From contig OZ022511.1 of assembly GCA_963989385.1 (NCBI GenBank), positions 26,096,503 through 26,160,502 on the forward strand: a DNA stretch of 64,000 nt, in the 5' to 3' direction. Positions 11,279-23,692 of the stretch are shown here, one piece after another; within the stretch, counting starts at the first letter, position 1; every line of letters begins with the position of its first letter. The position numbers and the translations under genes are program-made. The stretch is from Ctena decussata. Lineage: Eukaryota; Mollusca; Bivalvia; Lucinida; Lucinidae. The notes beneath the pieces are model-generated. The model was not told the DNA's origin and did not search any database. It worked only from the letters and a program-made list of their open reading frames with translations.

Positions 11279-14156
11279 CTCTCAACACAATTGTATTCGT
11301 TTATAAGTGATGATAAACGCTCAGGTAGTTTTTATTTGATCAAAGTTTTATTCTTCTTCTATTATTAGCCAATGGTTACTTCTGAGTAGCAGTATCTGAC
11401 GTCAGTATATTCTGTCAATTTTTATCTGCCATATCATTATGCGGATAGAACTTTGTAAAACTCTGTTTGTTCGACAAAAAAAGTCGAATATTCTTGAAAA
11501 CAAAAAAACAACAACATAGAAAAAGACTATCTCCCCTATTGCTGCAACAATGCATGGCTCGACTTCCAATGTTTCCTTTATATTCAGTGTGTCTGGTACT
11601 GTACTCCAAAGGTCCAGGTTGATAGATTATCTCGTTCTCGTAGATACTAAATATATTGACCAGATAAAGTGATGTACTGATAAACCATCCCGTTTAGACT
11701 AAGGAGTGAGATGGGACCGGGGCAGGGGGTCCCGAATTCAGCTGTTATTTTCAAGCGAGAAATACTCAGTAGCATGCTATACACTAAAGGCTTGTGGCTG
11801 TGTCCTTTAAACTTTATATTGCATTTTTGTCTTTATATAGCTTTTCAATTATATGTTTACATTAATACTGTGCCAGATATTTTCAATAACAAGGTAATTT
11901 TCATATTTTTATCGGGACAACTGGTAATATTATAGTTTTATACGAAACAGGCTTAAACTTTAGCAGACCGATTATTTTCAATCATTATAACAAATGCCTT
12001 TATACAAACATGCTGGCTTATCATAGCAGCGGCATTATATTTTTTGAAGCAATGTTGTTGTTTTTTTTGCTGTATATAACAAATTTTCATGTATATTACT
12101 CTCTAAAATCTTGAAATTAAGTAGCTAGGCATTAAATGTATTGATTTTCTGAAGTAATGTATTTTTTCTTTTCTATTTTTTCTCATATTTCTTTCTTTCT
12201 TTTCTTTCTTTCTTTTTTTCTTTCTTTCTTGTTTTCTTCTTTCTTTTTTTTCTTTCTTTCGTTTTCTTTCTTTCTTTTTCTTTCTTTTTATGTTTTTGTT
12301 TTGTTTGTTTTTCTTAGCAGCTAGCTATATATAACAAATTGTCACGTATGTTACTCTCTAAAATCGTAAAATTGAGTAGCTGGGCAATAACAACGATAAC
12401 TTTAACTGTATTGATTTATGCTTTTAGAATAATCAGGCAAACAGCAAATCTTCTGTGCTTCTTCAGAATACTTCTAGTCTTTCAACATGTCAGTTCAAAC
12501 TATTCTGTTATGTCACGTATAAAACTTACAACATAAAGTCTAAAATAACTGCTAAAAAGCTAGAATATTCAAGTAAACAGTATTTCATAAGAACTGTCAG
12601 AATTGTTCTCTGGGTGAGGCAGTAAAAAATTTTGATAACTGGTGTTGAGATGGCTTACCTTATCAATTAAAGTTATTTACGTTACCACCAGTAATATCTT
12701 CAAATAAAAAACAAACAAACTAAGACTGTACATTTCTAATATTTTAAGATTATTTTATGAAAGCATAAGAAAATAGTTTTCCTTCTAATTCTATGATTTT
12801 AACGAAACGAATCTGCTTATAGGTAACGTATATTATTGACCAGTTTGCCATAAGGACCTTCAGAAAAATATCAACAAGTGTATTTTTCCATTTTGTATGC
12901 ATCACTGCTACAGTTTATATGTATTGCCTGAAATAAACATGGGAATAACATATGCACTCAGAAATATGTGACATGAAAAACGGTGAAATACTTAAAAACT
13001 GCTTAAGAAATGTGTAAGTTTGAGGTTGTTGCCATGGCTACGTCAGGCACACCAAGCCTACATTATTATTTTTCTCTATAACCATCTCATTTATACTTTT
13101 ATAACAGTTTAAAAATTTAACTTTTACTCGCTAAAACAGCCAGTACTTTTGTTTTACAAGCCTATTGCTTTTGAATATTTCTACGTGCATTTTAGTCACA
13201 AGATGCTGAGTTATCGCCCTTTAGCTCTGAATATCTTGACGTCATACATGTCAAATTTACATTAGCATTAACACACACAAATCTTATGATAGTTTCGCTA
13301 CATAAATACTTGATGTATAGCCAAAAGGGAAAATCTTGCAAAAAATTGCTTCCCTACTCCCCTTTTCTACTCAAATCTCCTTCTATCTACCATACATGAT
13401 AAATTATTAATTTTCGGACAAACAAGCACCAGTACAGGAACAAAAATTATATTTCTTGTAAATATGGTTACTTTGTTTATGACAACAAAATTCATTTCTG
13501 ACATTGGGCCAAAATCGGCCCTTAGTGCACCTCGTCCTTTGAAAATAAACAATGTATTCCGTTCATTCGTTAATTTGTTAGGTCTGAATTAGGGGTTTTA
13601 AAAGATTCTAGAGCAATTACTCACGCAATAATATACATTCCAACACAAAGTAGGTGCACCTTTACGTTATCATGATGATACATAATTTGCTTAAGTTGCA
13701 TGAAATTCTGTTTATCAGTAACTAGGTTATGCCTCAGTTGCTTAATTGTAAATCGATCCAAGGACTATAGTTCATGCATAAATGTTTACATTTTTAGTGC
13801 AGAGCTCCCTGTAAACCTAATTAAGGGATGCGGGAGTCAATTTTGTTTACAAGTCAATAATTACATTGTGTCACGCGCTTTAGATTGACAGCTCATCTCA
13901 CTAACTAGCACGTGAAATCTACAACATTCCATGTACTTGAATGGCTAGTAAACATTGAGTGACAGCTCGCTACGCCTACTTGCACGTGAAATCTACAGCA
14001 GGAGGTGGTATTTACTGGTAGGCAGTGACAATGCGGCTGTTCCAAACTATTGCAAAATTTGACCGGTAATGTTTTTAAAACGATTTTTAAATATGTATTT
14101 CTTATTTTTGTTTACCTTTTTATTGATCAAAAGCATCGTTTAATAATATAAATATA
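11279..14156. other. Gene-free stretch
   Basis: No supported gene. It contains the (TTTC)n tract at 12,185-12,300. A short duplication near 13,890-14,000 has two copies of 'gcacgtgaaatctaca' about 80 bp apart, each preceded by 'tgacagctc'. A single TGACGTCA site lies at about 13,238. The rest is featureless AT-rich DNA. Confidence 0.4.
12185..12300. repeat. (TTTC)n polypyrimidine tract
   Basis: About 115 bp of interrupted TTTC/TTCT repeats with almost no purines on the plus strand, capable of forming triplex (H-DNA) structures. No gene is nearby. Confidence 0.85.
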
Positions 14157-14312
14157 AGGAATGAATGTTATTTTTTAAACGTTTACTGAAGTATAAACTA
14201 CATCGGGTCACGAACAAAGTTTACGTAAACCCCTTCGGGTTTCACTTACTTTGCTCGTGACCCGACGTAGTTTATACTTCAGTAAACGTTAAAAAAATAA
14301 CATTCATTCCTT
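14157..14312. repeat. Long hairpin (about 74 nt arms)
   Basis: The left arm starts AAGGAATGAATG and the right arm ends CATTCATTCCTT. The arms pair nearly end to end through ACTGAAGTATAAACTA/TAGTTTATACTTCAGT and GGGTCACGA/TCGTGACCC, around an 'accccttcgggt' centre. Size and design match the hairpins at 7,640, 27,318 and 40,095, but no TGACGTCA cluster lies close by. Confidence 0.85.
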
Positions 14313-15309
14313 AAATGATGCCTTTCTAGCAAAACCTATATTGTGAACCCGAGTCATAGTTAAACATATTAAGTATAAGTTTCATGAAATTCCATTACTG
14401 GGTTACTAAGTTAAAACGCAAGCTGCTGATTTTAAATCAATTTATGCCGACGACACTCGATGTGCATCAAGGAGTTGTAGGTAGTTATAATATGTTTATT
14501 ATAAGTTTCATCGAATTCCCTTAAATCACGCTGGTCTGGCATTCAACACAGGCAACGAGGCAACATACTTTAAAACACGATTGTTTTCGCATAATTCTTA
14601 CATTAATTTCAAACTATCATTCTTACGGACCCGGCAGTTTGTTAGACCTTTTAGTCAGACCAGATTTTCGAAGAAATCCCGTCTAGCATAAATGCAGTGC
14701 TTGAATAAGGTTTTTCACCAATTCGTTGGCTGGTCGTTGTAGCCCCAAAATTGTTTTCAAGCATTTCTTGAATATGCATATCAATTCAGTAAAACTTTTG
14801 AGTCCTATTTCAAGAATAGAGGGTCGGATGGTCCGTGAGACTATACTTCTGAAACAAACATATCCTGATGAGCAGAACAAGCAGGTTCCTTGTACGTTGT
14901 CTTCGTTGCCTGTGTTGAATGCCAGACCAGTGTGTAAATGTTACTTGCTTATGGCTGCGGACGAACGGTCGGAATGAAGGACGGACTTGGACAAAATTAT
15001 ATCTCTCTGCCTTCGGTGGGGAATAATAGAATGATATTCATGTAGAATTAATGAGGTCATGGAAAAATGAATGTAATACATTGTTTGTTTAAGTGCTTGC
15101 TTCTTTAGATTTTAATTATCTTGGTCTAGTCTGGCAGATACCGCCCTAACGATGAGACAAGAACTCTCCAATGCACACACGCATATACTGGCGAGATAAA
15201 GTAATAATAAAAACACCTTTAGGAGCTCAATATGTTCTATAAAAAGGTTATCCTTTGGAATAACCCGGATTTCTTCAAAATCTCTTTAGTCGTTCGGGAA
15301 ATATGTTGA

Positions 15310-15310
<1 letters not shown>
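14313..15310. other. Gene-free stretch
   Basis: Contains 'ataagtttcatgaaattcc' and 'ataagtttcatcgaattcc' phrases about 145 bp apart, suggesting two eroded repeat units. The overlapping short frames at 14,683-14,977 are unsupported. Confidence 0.4.

Positions 15311-15362
<52 letters not shown>
15311..15362. repeat. (TG)26 microsatellite
   Basis: Twenty-six uninterrupted TG dinucleotides. The Cys-Val frame through it is an artefact of the repeat. Confidence 0.95.
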
Positions 15363-15364
<2 letters not shown>

Positions 15365-15841
15365 GAGGGGGTTGGGGCTTACTTACCCACTTACCAAATT
15401 GGTAATACCCATAAGCTCATAATGATATTTTCTTTATTTACTAAACCCGAAATTCCTTTATCCGTATATGACTTTAAATACATATATTTTGTTTTCTTTC
15501 AGAGCAAGTTTACGTTTCCTTAGTAATTATATGGACCAGCTTTGACAAAGGCCACAACAAGCTTTTCTACGTGATTTGTTTTTTTTTAAATATTTTCTTG
15601 TTGCGAGCAAAGATGCATTGTAACACTTCATTTTTATGTCCCCGTGATGAAAGTCGTGGATGGGTGGGGGTGGGGATTATGTTTTACCCTTGTTCGTCTG
15701 TCAGTCCGTCTGTCTGCAAATCGGTCTGCCGTCCTTTCATAAAAAGATTTCATAATCAACTTCTCCCACAGTTTTTTAGCAATCAACTTGAAACTTTATG
15801 CAGATGTTGCAGACGTATTGAAGATGTACAACCGCCTTTTT
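15363..15841. other. Non-coding stretch with second 'tatgtcccc' repeat
   Basis: From about 15,633 it repeats the opening and body of the element at 9,877-10,200 ('tatgtccccgtgatgaaag', then 'gtcagtccgtctgtctg', then 'acttctcccacagttttt'). No gene is seen. Confidence 0.45.
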
Positions 15842-17230
15842 ATACCCCGCCACACTTTAGTGGCGGGGTATTATGGTATGACTTTCGGTGGTTGTCCGTC
15901 CGTCCGTCCGTGCTCACCATTTCCGATCGATAACTTGAGTATTTATTCACGGAATTTTTTCAAATTTTGCGTACATATTGTTATCGGCAATGAGTGGTAT
16001 GGGATTGTTAATGGGCAAAATCCGTCCATTTTAACAGAGTTACTGCCCTTGTTCATATTGGAAAAATGGTTTCTGGCCTGTTATTCCTTTACTGTTTATG
16101 ATATCTGAATGAAACTTCATAGATATGTTGAACATCAATAATGTGACTAGGGGCCGTCACTCTGAACTGAGTTATCGGCCCTTGATAGGTCTGAAAATGG
16201 TTTTTGACCTGTAGTTCCTTTACTATAAGGAATATTTAAATGAAACTTCACAGATATGTTGAACATCAAAGGTTACATATTGTGACTAAAGACCGTTACT
16301 CTGACTTTTCCAGTAAGTGAGTTATCCGCCCTTGACAGGTCTGAAAAATGGTTTTTGACCTGTAGTTTTTTAACTATATGGAACATCTAAATGAAACTTC
16401 TCTGTTATGTTGAACATCAAAGGTTACATATTGTGACTAAGGGTCGTCACTCTGACGTTTCCAATTCGTGAGTTATCCACCCTTGACAGGTCTGAAAAAA
16501 AGGTTTTTTACCTGTAGTTCCCCTACTATATGGAATATTTGAATGAAACTTCACAGTTATGTTGAACATCAAAGGTTACATTTTGTGATTAAAAACCGTC
16601 ACTCTGACCTTTCCAGTTCGTGAGTTTTCTGCCCTTGATTGATCTGAAAGTGGTTTTTGACCTGTCGTTCCTTTACTATATTGATAATCTGAATGAAACT
16701 TCACAGATATGTTGAACATCAAAGGTTACATATTGTGACTAAGGATGGTCACTCTTACCTTTCCAGTTCATAAGTTATTTGCCCTTGATAGATCTGAAAA
16801 ATGGTTTTTTGACATGCAGTTCCTTTTCTGTATGGAATATCTAAATAATACTTCACAGATATGTTTAACATCAAAGCTTACATATTGTGAATTAGGACGG
16901 CCACTCTGACCTTTCCAGTTTATGAGTTATTTACTTTTGATAGCTCCGCTACTATATGGAATATCTGAATGAAACTTCACAGATATGTTTAACACCATAG
17001 AACAAGAAACGGAGATTCTCAGCTCAAAGAAATGCTTTACTGCCTGATCTAAATCTACACTGGTCTGAATGCCCCACATTGTTAGAAATCTCACAAGACT
17101 GCTATGTATGAGTGGTTTATATTAATATCTATTTGCAGTATGGACATCATATCTCTGTCCATCCCAGTTCTGCGGCTGTTTAGCTATTATGTATATAAAA
17201 AAGTTACGATGTCCAGCAGTGGCGGGGTAT
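15842..17230. mobile_element. Tandem-unit element bounded by ATACCCCGCCAC / GTGGCGGGGTAT
   Basis: The left end is a perfect 12 bp hairpin, ATACCCCGCCAC then GTGGCGGGGTAT, at 15,842-15,871. The sequence GTGGCGGGGTAT recurs at 17,219-17,230, so the element is flanked by inverted termini. Between them lie a 'gtccgtccgtccgtgctcacc' phrase and about six tandem units of about 152 bp (15,990-16,990). Each unit has 'ggtttttgacctgtagttcc', 'aatgaaacttcacagatatg' and 'ttgaacatcaaagg'. No transposase frame is visible, so if mobile it is non-autonomous. Seen: ends and units. Inferred: mobility. Confidence 0.6.
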
Positions 17231-17329
17231 CATGCAGTGCCTGCGGTGCTTTTATTTTAGAAAAAAAAACATTAAAAAAAAACTATGGCGTTTTCAAAGT
17301 GAGAAATTAACTGAAAAAGGTACTACAGG

Positions 17330-17920
17330 CTAGCAAGTTTGTATAATTAACTCCTTCCACAGTTTTAGCGTAACCAATATGAAACCTTGTACAGACGTTA
17401 CAGACATACTGTATATGTGCATGTATCAATTGTTTGAAAAAGAAAATGAATCATTTGTGACAAAGTTACGGCGTTTCAAACTTGGAAAGGCTTTTTCGGG
17501 AAATGGCTAATACAGGATGACAAGTTTGTATTATTGAATCCTTCCACAGTTTTTAAGCAATTAGTTTGAAACTTTATGAAAATGTTACAGACATACTGTA
17601 GATGTACATCTGCGTTTTAGGTAAGGAGACAGCTATTTTTGACAAAATTACGCCTTTTAAGACTTAGAATTGTTTAGGGTATGACTAATAAAGGATGACA
17701 AGTTTGTATAATCAACTTATTTCAGAGGTTTTGAGCAATCAATTTGAAACTTTGCACAGATGTTATAAACATACTGTAGATGTGTATATGCCTTTTGGAT
17801 TAGGAAAAAGATATTTTTGACAAAATTAGGGTATTTCTAAGCTTGGATGCAACGCCTTTCACAGTTCCAAAGCAATCAATGTGAAAGTTTTTACAGATTT
17901 CACAGACATGTTGAAGACAT
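17330..17920. repeat. Tandem array, about 180 bp units
   Basis: Three to four diverged units have anchors 'caagtttgta' at about 17,335, 17,522 and 17,700, followed by 'tccttccacagtttt', 'gaaactttatgaaaatgttac' and 'agacatactgtagatgt'. It abuts the preceding element and may be a second repeat family lying next to it. Confidence 0.65.
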
Positions 17921-18467
17921 GCATTTGATTTCTTTTAGTTCGTTTTGAAGAGAGGGAAATTTGTGCAGGTAAGGTGGAAGGTACCAGAGGTGTGGGGAGT
18001 GGGGAACAGACATAGCACGAGGGCATCATCTGTGTCTTACAGACAAAAATTTCTAGTTTCGATTTTGTTACGGAAATTGAACTCGTATAGTTTGAGTTAT
18101 TTGATCTTGTCATAAAAGAAATAAACACAGAAAAGCAGGAAAATGTACAGACATATTCTACATAAGAGATAAACAGAAAAGAGACCATGCTATATAATAA
18201 GGTCAATGTCAAGGCTCGAGTCAAAAGAATTCTTATTAGAAATATAAGAGATCAATATTTAATTTTAATGCACATCTACATTAACAATCCACAGACTTTG
18301 GAAAACATGTAGCTTTCAAAGTCACATCAAAATATAAATATATTTACCGTGACGTCGTAAACCTTGACGTCAGTTTCGGGTAGATCGCAACATTACTTCT
18401 GATCTCGAGGGCCAGGGAGCAAAAAAACTTATTTCTCACAGCTTTTGATATCGTCACGTATATATAT
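17921..18467. other. Gene-free stretch
   Basis: A 121-codon open frame on the minus strand at 17,859-18,224 overlaps the tandem array and has no domain, so I do not accept it. TGACGTC sites at about 18,350-18,375 lie just outside the large inverted repeat. Confidence 0.35.
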
Positions 18468-20176
18468 CAAACGGGGAGGGGGGTATCAATAAGGTAGGTT
18501 TTCTGCATCCTACCAAAGTTTTCTTTTTTTGACTGATGGTATACTCCAGTGTGTCTAGTTTATTGAACCATATATGACTTTGGTCGGAAAGCCCTAGTTA
18601 CTAAGCTATGGGTCCACAGAAGTTGGCGGGCGTGGTGGTAATTCAATATGGTTTTAGTCTGTCTTGTAAAAATATTCTCATTTGGTAGAAGCGTACAACA
18701 GACAGACTGCGTTTAATAAAATGATTAACAGAACATCTAAAATGTATTTCCGTATCATTTTACTTGGTTAATTTGAACACATATGTTGTCAAAAAGGACA
18801 TTCTTTGACAAACTGGATTAGTTGATATTTTTGTTCTCTATTTTCAATACTTGGCATCATTGCTAAATAAACTGACAAGTTATCATTTAACTCATGTCAA
18901 GAGAGCACCTTGACCAGGACCAGAAATTCACAATGACCTAGTTTTATGGTTGACTGAACACATATGCTTGCTTGGAAGACGGTTTTCATTCAGTTTTATA
19001 ACCTAGAAATATAAAACTTTGATCAAATTAATATCTTAACGGCTAAAATTTGCCCCCACCCCAGCACCACATAATTATGATGAGGAGAGACGTATTGGTT
19101 TCAGTGCGGATCCCTTTGGCGTCTGTGTCGTCGTCGGCGTGACAGTTTGTACCCACTATATTTTTTGAATCAACGGGTGGAATTTTACGAAACTTGCATC
19201 TGATGGCTTTGATCCAACTTGCTTGGATACACAATTGGGACAATCCAAACGTATGGTTCAGTTTTGTTTAATTTTACCCCATTTTCAAGGTCACAGGAGG
19301 TCTTAACATGTTAAAAGTTTTCTGCGTCGGCGTAGGCGTGGCAATTTCCTGTACCGAAGATATCTTTTGAAAGAAAATAAGCGCAATTCCACAATACTTG
19401 CATGGAAAAATCATTCGGACAAGCTTAAGGGGTGATCGGATTTCGGTGACCTTGACCTTATTTTCAAGGTCAAAGAAGGACTTAATATGTGACGCAGACA
19501 CAGACGCTGATAACAACGAGATCCGCACTGAACCCGATAGGTATTCCTTCACCTTTAGTGGCGGGGCTGTGGTGAATAATCTAGCAGTACAGATATTAAT
19601 TTGACCAAAGTTTCGTACATCTAGGTGATAAATTAAATGAAAACCATATTCCAAGCAAGTTTATGTGTTCAGTCAACCATGAAAACTAGGTCATTTTGAA
19701 ATTCTGGTCGCATCATCCAATTGTCCTGGTCAAGATGCTCTCTTGACATGAGTTTGGTTTGATGATTACTAGTCAGTTTATTTAGCAATGATGCCAAGAA
19801 ATATTGAAAATAACGGACTAAATTATTAAAAAAATGCAGTTTGTCAAGGAAGTCTTTTTTGACAACATATGTTCAAATTAACCATAATAAAATGATATGG
19901 AAATACATTTTAGATGTTCTGTTAATCATTTAATTAAACACTGTTTGTCTGTTGTACACTTCTACCATATGAGAATATTTTTACAAGACAGACTAAAACC
20001 ATGTTGAATTACCCCACTTACTTCTGTGGACCCATAGCTCAGTAACTAGGGCTTTCCGACCAAAGTCATATATGGTTCAATAAACTGGACACACTGGAGT
20101 ATACCATCAGATAAAAAAGGGAAATTTTGGTAGAATGCAGAAAACCCACCTTTTTGATACCCCCAACCCCCGTTTG
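18468..20176. repeat. Large inverted repeat (about 0.65-0.7 kb arms)
   Basis: The left arm (from CAAACGGGG at 18,468) is matched in reverse complement by the right arm (ending CGTTTG at 20,176). Examples are 'accatatatgactttggtc' against its complement near 20,070, 'gtcaagagagc' near 18,896 against 'gctctcttgac' near 19,738, and 'caaattaatatct' near 19,023 against its complement near 19,593. Matching continues weakly inward to 'ttcagtgcggatc'. The centre carries diverged direct repeats with 'gcgtcggcg' and 'ttcaaggtca'. Identity looks like about 80-85% by eye. No coding region is present. It could be a foldback element or an old inverted duplication. Confidence 0.8.
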
Positions 20177-21600
20177 TAGAATAGGTCTTTTACATATATG
20201 TATTTGTTTTTACTTTTCTGCGTTTATTTCTTTGTTAATAAGGCCATACATGTAACTCAGGCTGTATGAGTTCAGTTAAAATACAAAAACGTGTTGTGGT
20301 GGAGTATTCTTACTCACTACGGGTAAGTGTAAGGAAACACTTCATAAAACAATTATTCGTTATGTTTTACTTTTGTAAAGTTGGTCCTTTTAAGATTAAA
20401 AAAACGGATCCAGGTTTATTTGCCGCTGACATCGGCATCGCTGCATTTACTAAAAACGTCAACTTGCACTGGAAGAAAATATCCCAGCAGGCACACAACG
20501 TTGGTTCAACATCGAATCAACGTTGATTCGACGTCGTAACGTTGAATCGACATTGATTCAATGTTGATTCAACGTTTAATGTCCAGTGAAATATGTCGTG
20601 AAGTCGTAAAAGCTCGTAAAATTGTATAATCTAATTTACAACATGTGTGCTTATGAGTACTTCAAGTTTGGTTAGGGGAGCAGTTACCTCACCTACTTGG
20701 TTTGTATATCTTCTAAACGATAGATACTTTAAATGATAATTTTCAGGGATTCTAATGAAATGAAACTCGAAGCCAGCCATAAAAAAGCCTTACTAATACA
20801 GCCTCTTTAGTTACATAGAAAACGGCGTTTAGATTGAATATACCCGGATTCTGAGAGTGCTCACTATAATAATTAGAATAACGAAAACAGAAGTAACAAT
20901 TATAAGCGTAATTACATACAAAGAAAGGAATGTTCCAAAATTTCATCTTGAGAGTTTTCTATTTTTTTTAAATAAATAAAGGAACTATTACCAGTCACGT
21001 TGACGAGTAGTTCTAGTAGAATCAAAGCAGTGTAAATTAAGATTTCCCCACTTGTTCACCATCTTTATCATTCCATTCGTGTTACTGTGATTGACTATTT
21101 GTACTATTTATTAGCAAACACATTTCTTCTGGTTTAGCTGAACAGTAAGCAACGACAGGTTAACTCGTTTTGCACTTTCAAAATAAACCTACTGATGACA
21201 ACACTGTTCTAATAATGGTTTGCTCTATATCGAAGAAATGGATTGTGATCACATTTCATTTTTAAGCCAGAAAACCACCACCAGATTAGTGTTTAAGGAC
21301 ATTGGCATATTGAGATCCAATGACTATTTTTTTCATGCGATGTTGTGTCTAAAACGTGCCTTCTGTAGGGTAACATAACATGTATCCGACGTATGATTTG
21401 TAACGTTCATATATACACGTAGCCTGTCCCAATTCCAGATAGAGAGATAGAAATTTCTTGTAAGATCTGAAAGCCTATATTAGATTTGTGAAAGCGAGAG
21501 AAACAAGAAATTCTTGGGAGGCTGACTCTATTATCCAAACGACTCAATAAACGGGAATTGATATTCTGAGAAGACAAAACAGTATCTTAGTCTCTTTCTC
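20177..21600. other. Gene-free stretch
   Basis: Contains the short palindromic satellite at 20,497-20,575. Otherwise non-coding, with only short unsupported frames (20,266-20,526; 20,752-20,946). Confidence 0.4.
20497..20575. repeat. AACGTTGATTC palindromic satellite
   Basis: About seven head-to-tail and inverted variants of an 11-12 bp word related to AACGTTGATTC / GAATCAACGTT, including 'acgtcgtaacgttgaatcg'. The stretch could extrude several small cruciforms. It is short and isolated here. Confidence 0.75.
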
Positions 21601-21603
21601 ACA

Positions 21604-21676
21604 ATAAATAAATAAATAATTAAATAAATAAATAAATAAATAAACAAAAATTAAAGAAAAAATCAATAAATAAAAT
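21604..21676. repeat. (AAAT)n microsatellite
   Basis: Imperfect AATA/AAAT repeats of about 70 bp preceding the hairpin-ended element. Confidence 0.85.
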
Positions 21677-21780
21677 ACATAGAAACATCAAAATAATACC
21701 TTGTTCCTTCCAGATTATATTTTTGCTGACCACAAAACAATATCTAATCCTCTCAAGATGACACTTATAATGTGTCTAAT

Positions 21781-23692
21781 TAGCTCACCTGAGCCAGCGG
21801 CTCCGGGGGAGCTTATAGGATGGTAAGGCTCCGGCGTCCGTCGTCCGTCCGTCGTCCGTTCGTCCGTCCGTCAACAATTTCAAACGACTTCTCCTCTGAA
21901 ACCACAGGGCCAATTGTAACCAAATTTCATATGTAGCCTCTAGGGGACTTAGGAACGTTAAATTGTTCAAATGATCCTGGTCACATGACCAACATGGCCG
22001 CCACGCCCATATATGGAAAAAACCTAGAAAAATCTTCTTCTCCAGAACCAATATTCCGATGGCCTTGAAACTTGGTATGTAGCATCGGGTACGCAAGTAC
22101 TACCAAGATTGTTCAAATTATGACCTTTGGTTGACCTTGACCCTTTTTACGGTAAGGTCAAATTTGCTTTCTCTAGCCTTTATATGGGAACATGCTAGAA
22201 CATACAATTTCTTAGAAACTGTTGAAGATTTAGACCTGAAAATTGGTATATACAGTCATCTGAATGAGTACATGAAAATTAATGTGTACAAGAGGTCAAG
22301 GTCATTGTTTGACCTTTGACCCTGGTCTCTCATATTGTGACAATTTTACTCATTTCCTCAAAAGCCACTGGGCCAATTGTAACCAAATTCCATACAGAGC
22401 CACTAGGGGGCAGGGGAACGAAAATTCGTTCAAACGGTCCTGGTCACATGACCAACATGGCCGCCATGTCCATATATGGTAAAAACCTTCAAATACCTTC
22501 TTCTTCTCCAGAACCAATAGGCCAATGGCCTTGAAACTTGGTATGTAGCATCAGGTACATGAGTACTACCAAAATTGTTCAAATTATGACCTTGTGTTGA
22601 CCTTGACCTTTTTTACGGTAAGGTCAAATTTGCTTTCTCTAGCCTTTATATGGAAAAATGCCAGAACATAAGATTTCTTGGAACTTGTTGAAGATTTTGA
22701 CCTGAAAATTGGTAAATACAGTCACCTTAATGAATACATGAAAATTAATGTGTACAAGAGGTCAAGATCATTGTTTGACCTTTGACCCTGGTCTCTCATA
22801 TTTTGACAATTTCACACATCTTGTCAAAAGCCACTGGGCCAATTGTAACCAAATTTCATATGGAGCCTCAAGGGGCTGAGGGAATGAAAATTTGTTCAAA
22901 GGGTCCTTGTCACATGATCAACATGGCCGGCATGCCCATATATGGTAAAAACCTAGAAAAATCTTCTAGATTTAAACCTGAAAATCGGCATATACAGTCA
23001 TCTAAATGAGTACATGAAAATTTATATGTACAAAAGGTCAAGGTCATTCTTTGACCTTAGACCCTGGTCTCTCATATTGTGACAATTTCACACATCTGCT
23101 CAAAAGCCACCTTGCCAATTGTAACCAAATTTCATACAGAGCCTCTAGGGGCTGAGGGAAAGAAAATTTGTTCAAACAGTCTTGGTCACATGACCAACAT
23201 GGCCGTCATGCCCATATATGGCAAAAACCTTTACAAATCTCTTTCTCAAGAACCAAGTTATCGATGGCCTTGAAACTTGGAATATAGCATCAGGTACTTG
23301 AGTACTATCAAGATTGTTCAAATGATGACCTTGGGCTGACCTTGACCTTTTACAAGGCAAGGTCAAGTATGAGAAAATGGTAGAACATAAGAGTTCATGG
23401 CAAGTTTAGAAGATTTTGGCCTGAAAATTGGTATATAGTCATCTTAGTTAGTACATGGAAGATTTGCGGGTACAAGAGGTCAAGGTCATCCTTTGACCTC
23501 TGACCCATGTCTCTCATATTTTGACAATTTAAGACGTCCCCTCAAAAGCCACAGGGCTAATTGTAACCAAATATCATACACAGCCTCCACGGGCTGATGG
23601 AACGAAAATTTATCAAGCGGTCTAGGTCACATGACCTACATGGCCACCATACTCAGGTGAGTGGTTCAGGGCCTCATGGCCCTCTTGTTTTT
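21781..23692 (-). mobile_element. Hairpin-ended tandem-unit element, copy A
   Basis: The left end is 'tagctcacctgagcc' followed by the complement 'ggctc..gggggagctta', a terminal hairpin. The right end contains 'ctcaggtgag' and the small hairpin AGGGCC-TCAT-GGCCCT followed by 'cttgttttt'. Compared with copies at 37.5, 43.1, 53.8 and 57.4 kb this one is inverted. Internally there are five units of up to about 460 bp, marked by 'gggccaattgtaacc' (21,905; 22,366; 22,832; 23,113; 23,551). Each unit also has 'catgaccaacatggccg', and pairs of 'tgaccttgacc' lie between units. The third interval is shortened by an internal deletion. No transposase is present. Confidence 0.7.

Noticed and set aside
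15314..15523. Frame beginning with a long Cys-Val repeat
   Set aside because: Direct translation of the (TG)26 microsatellite.
17859..18224. 121-codon minus-strand frame with a hydrophobic N-terminus
   Set aside because: It starts inside a tandem repeat array, is low in complexity and has no domain. Judged to be chance.
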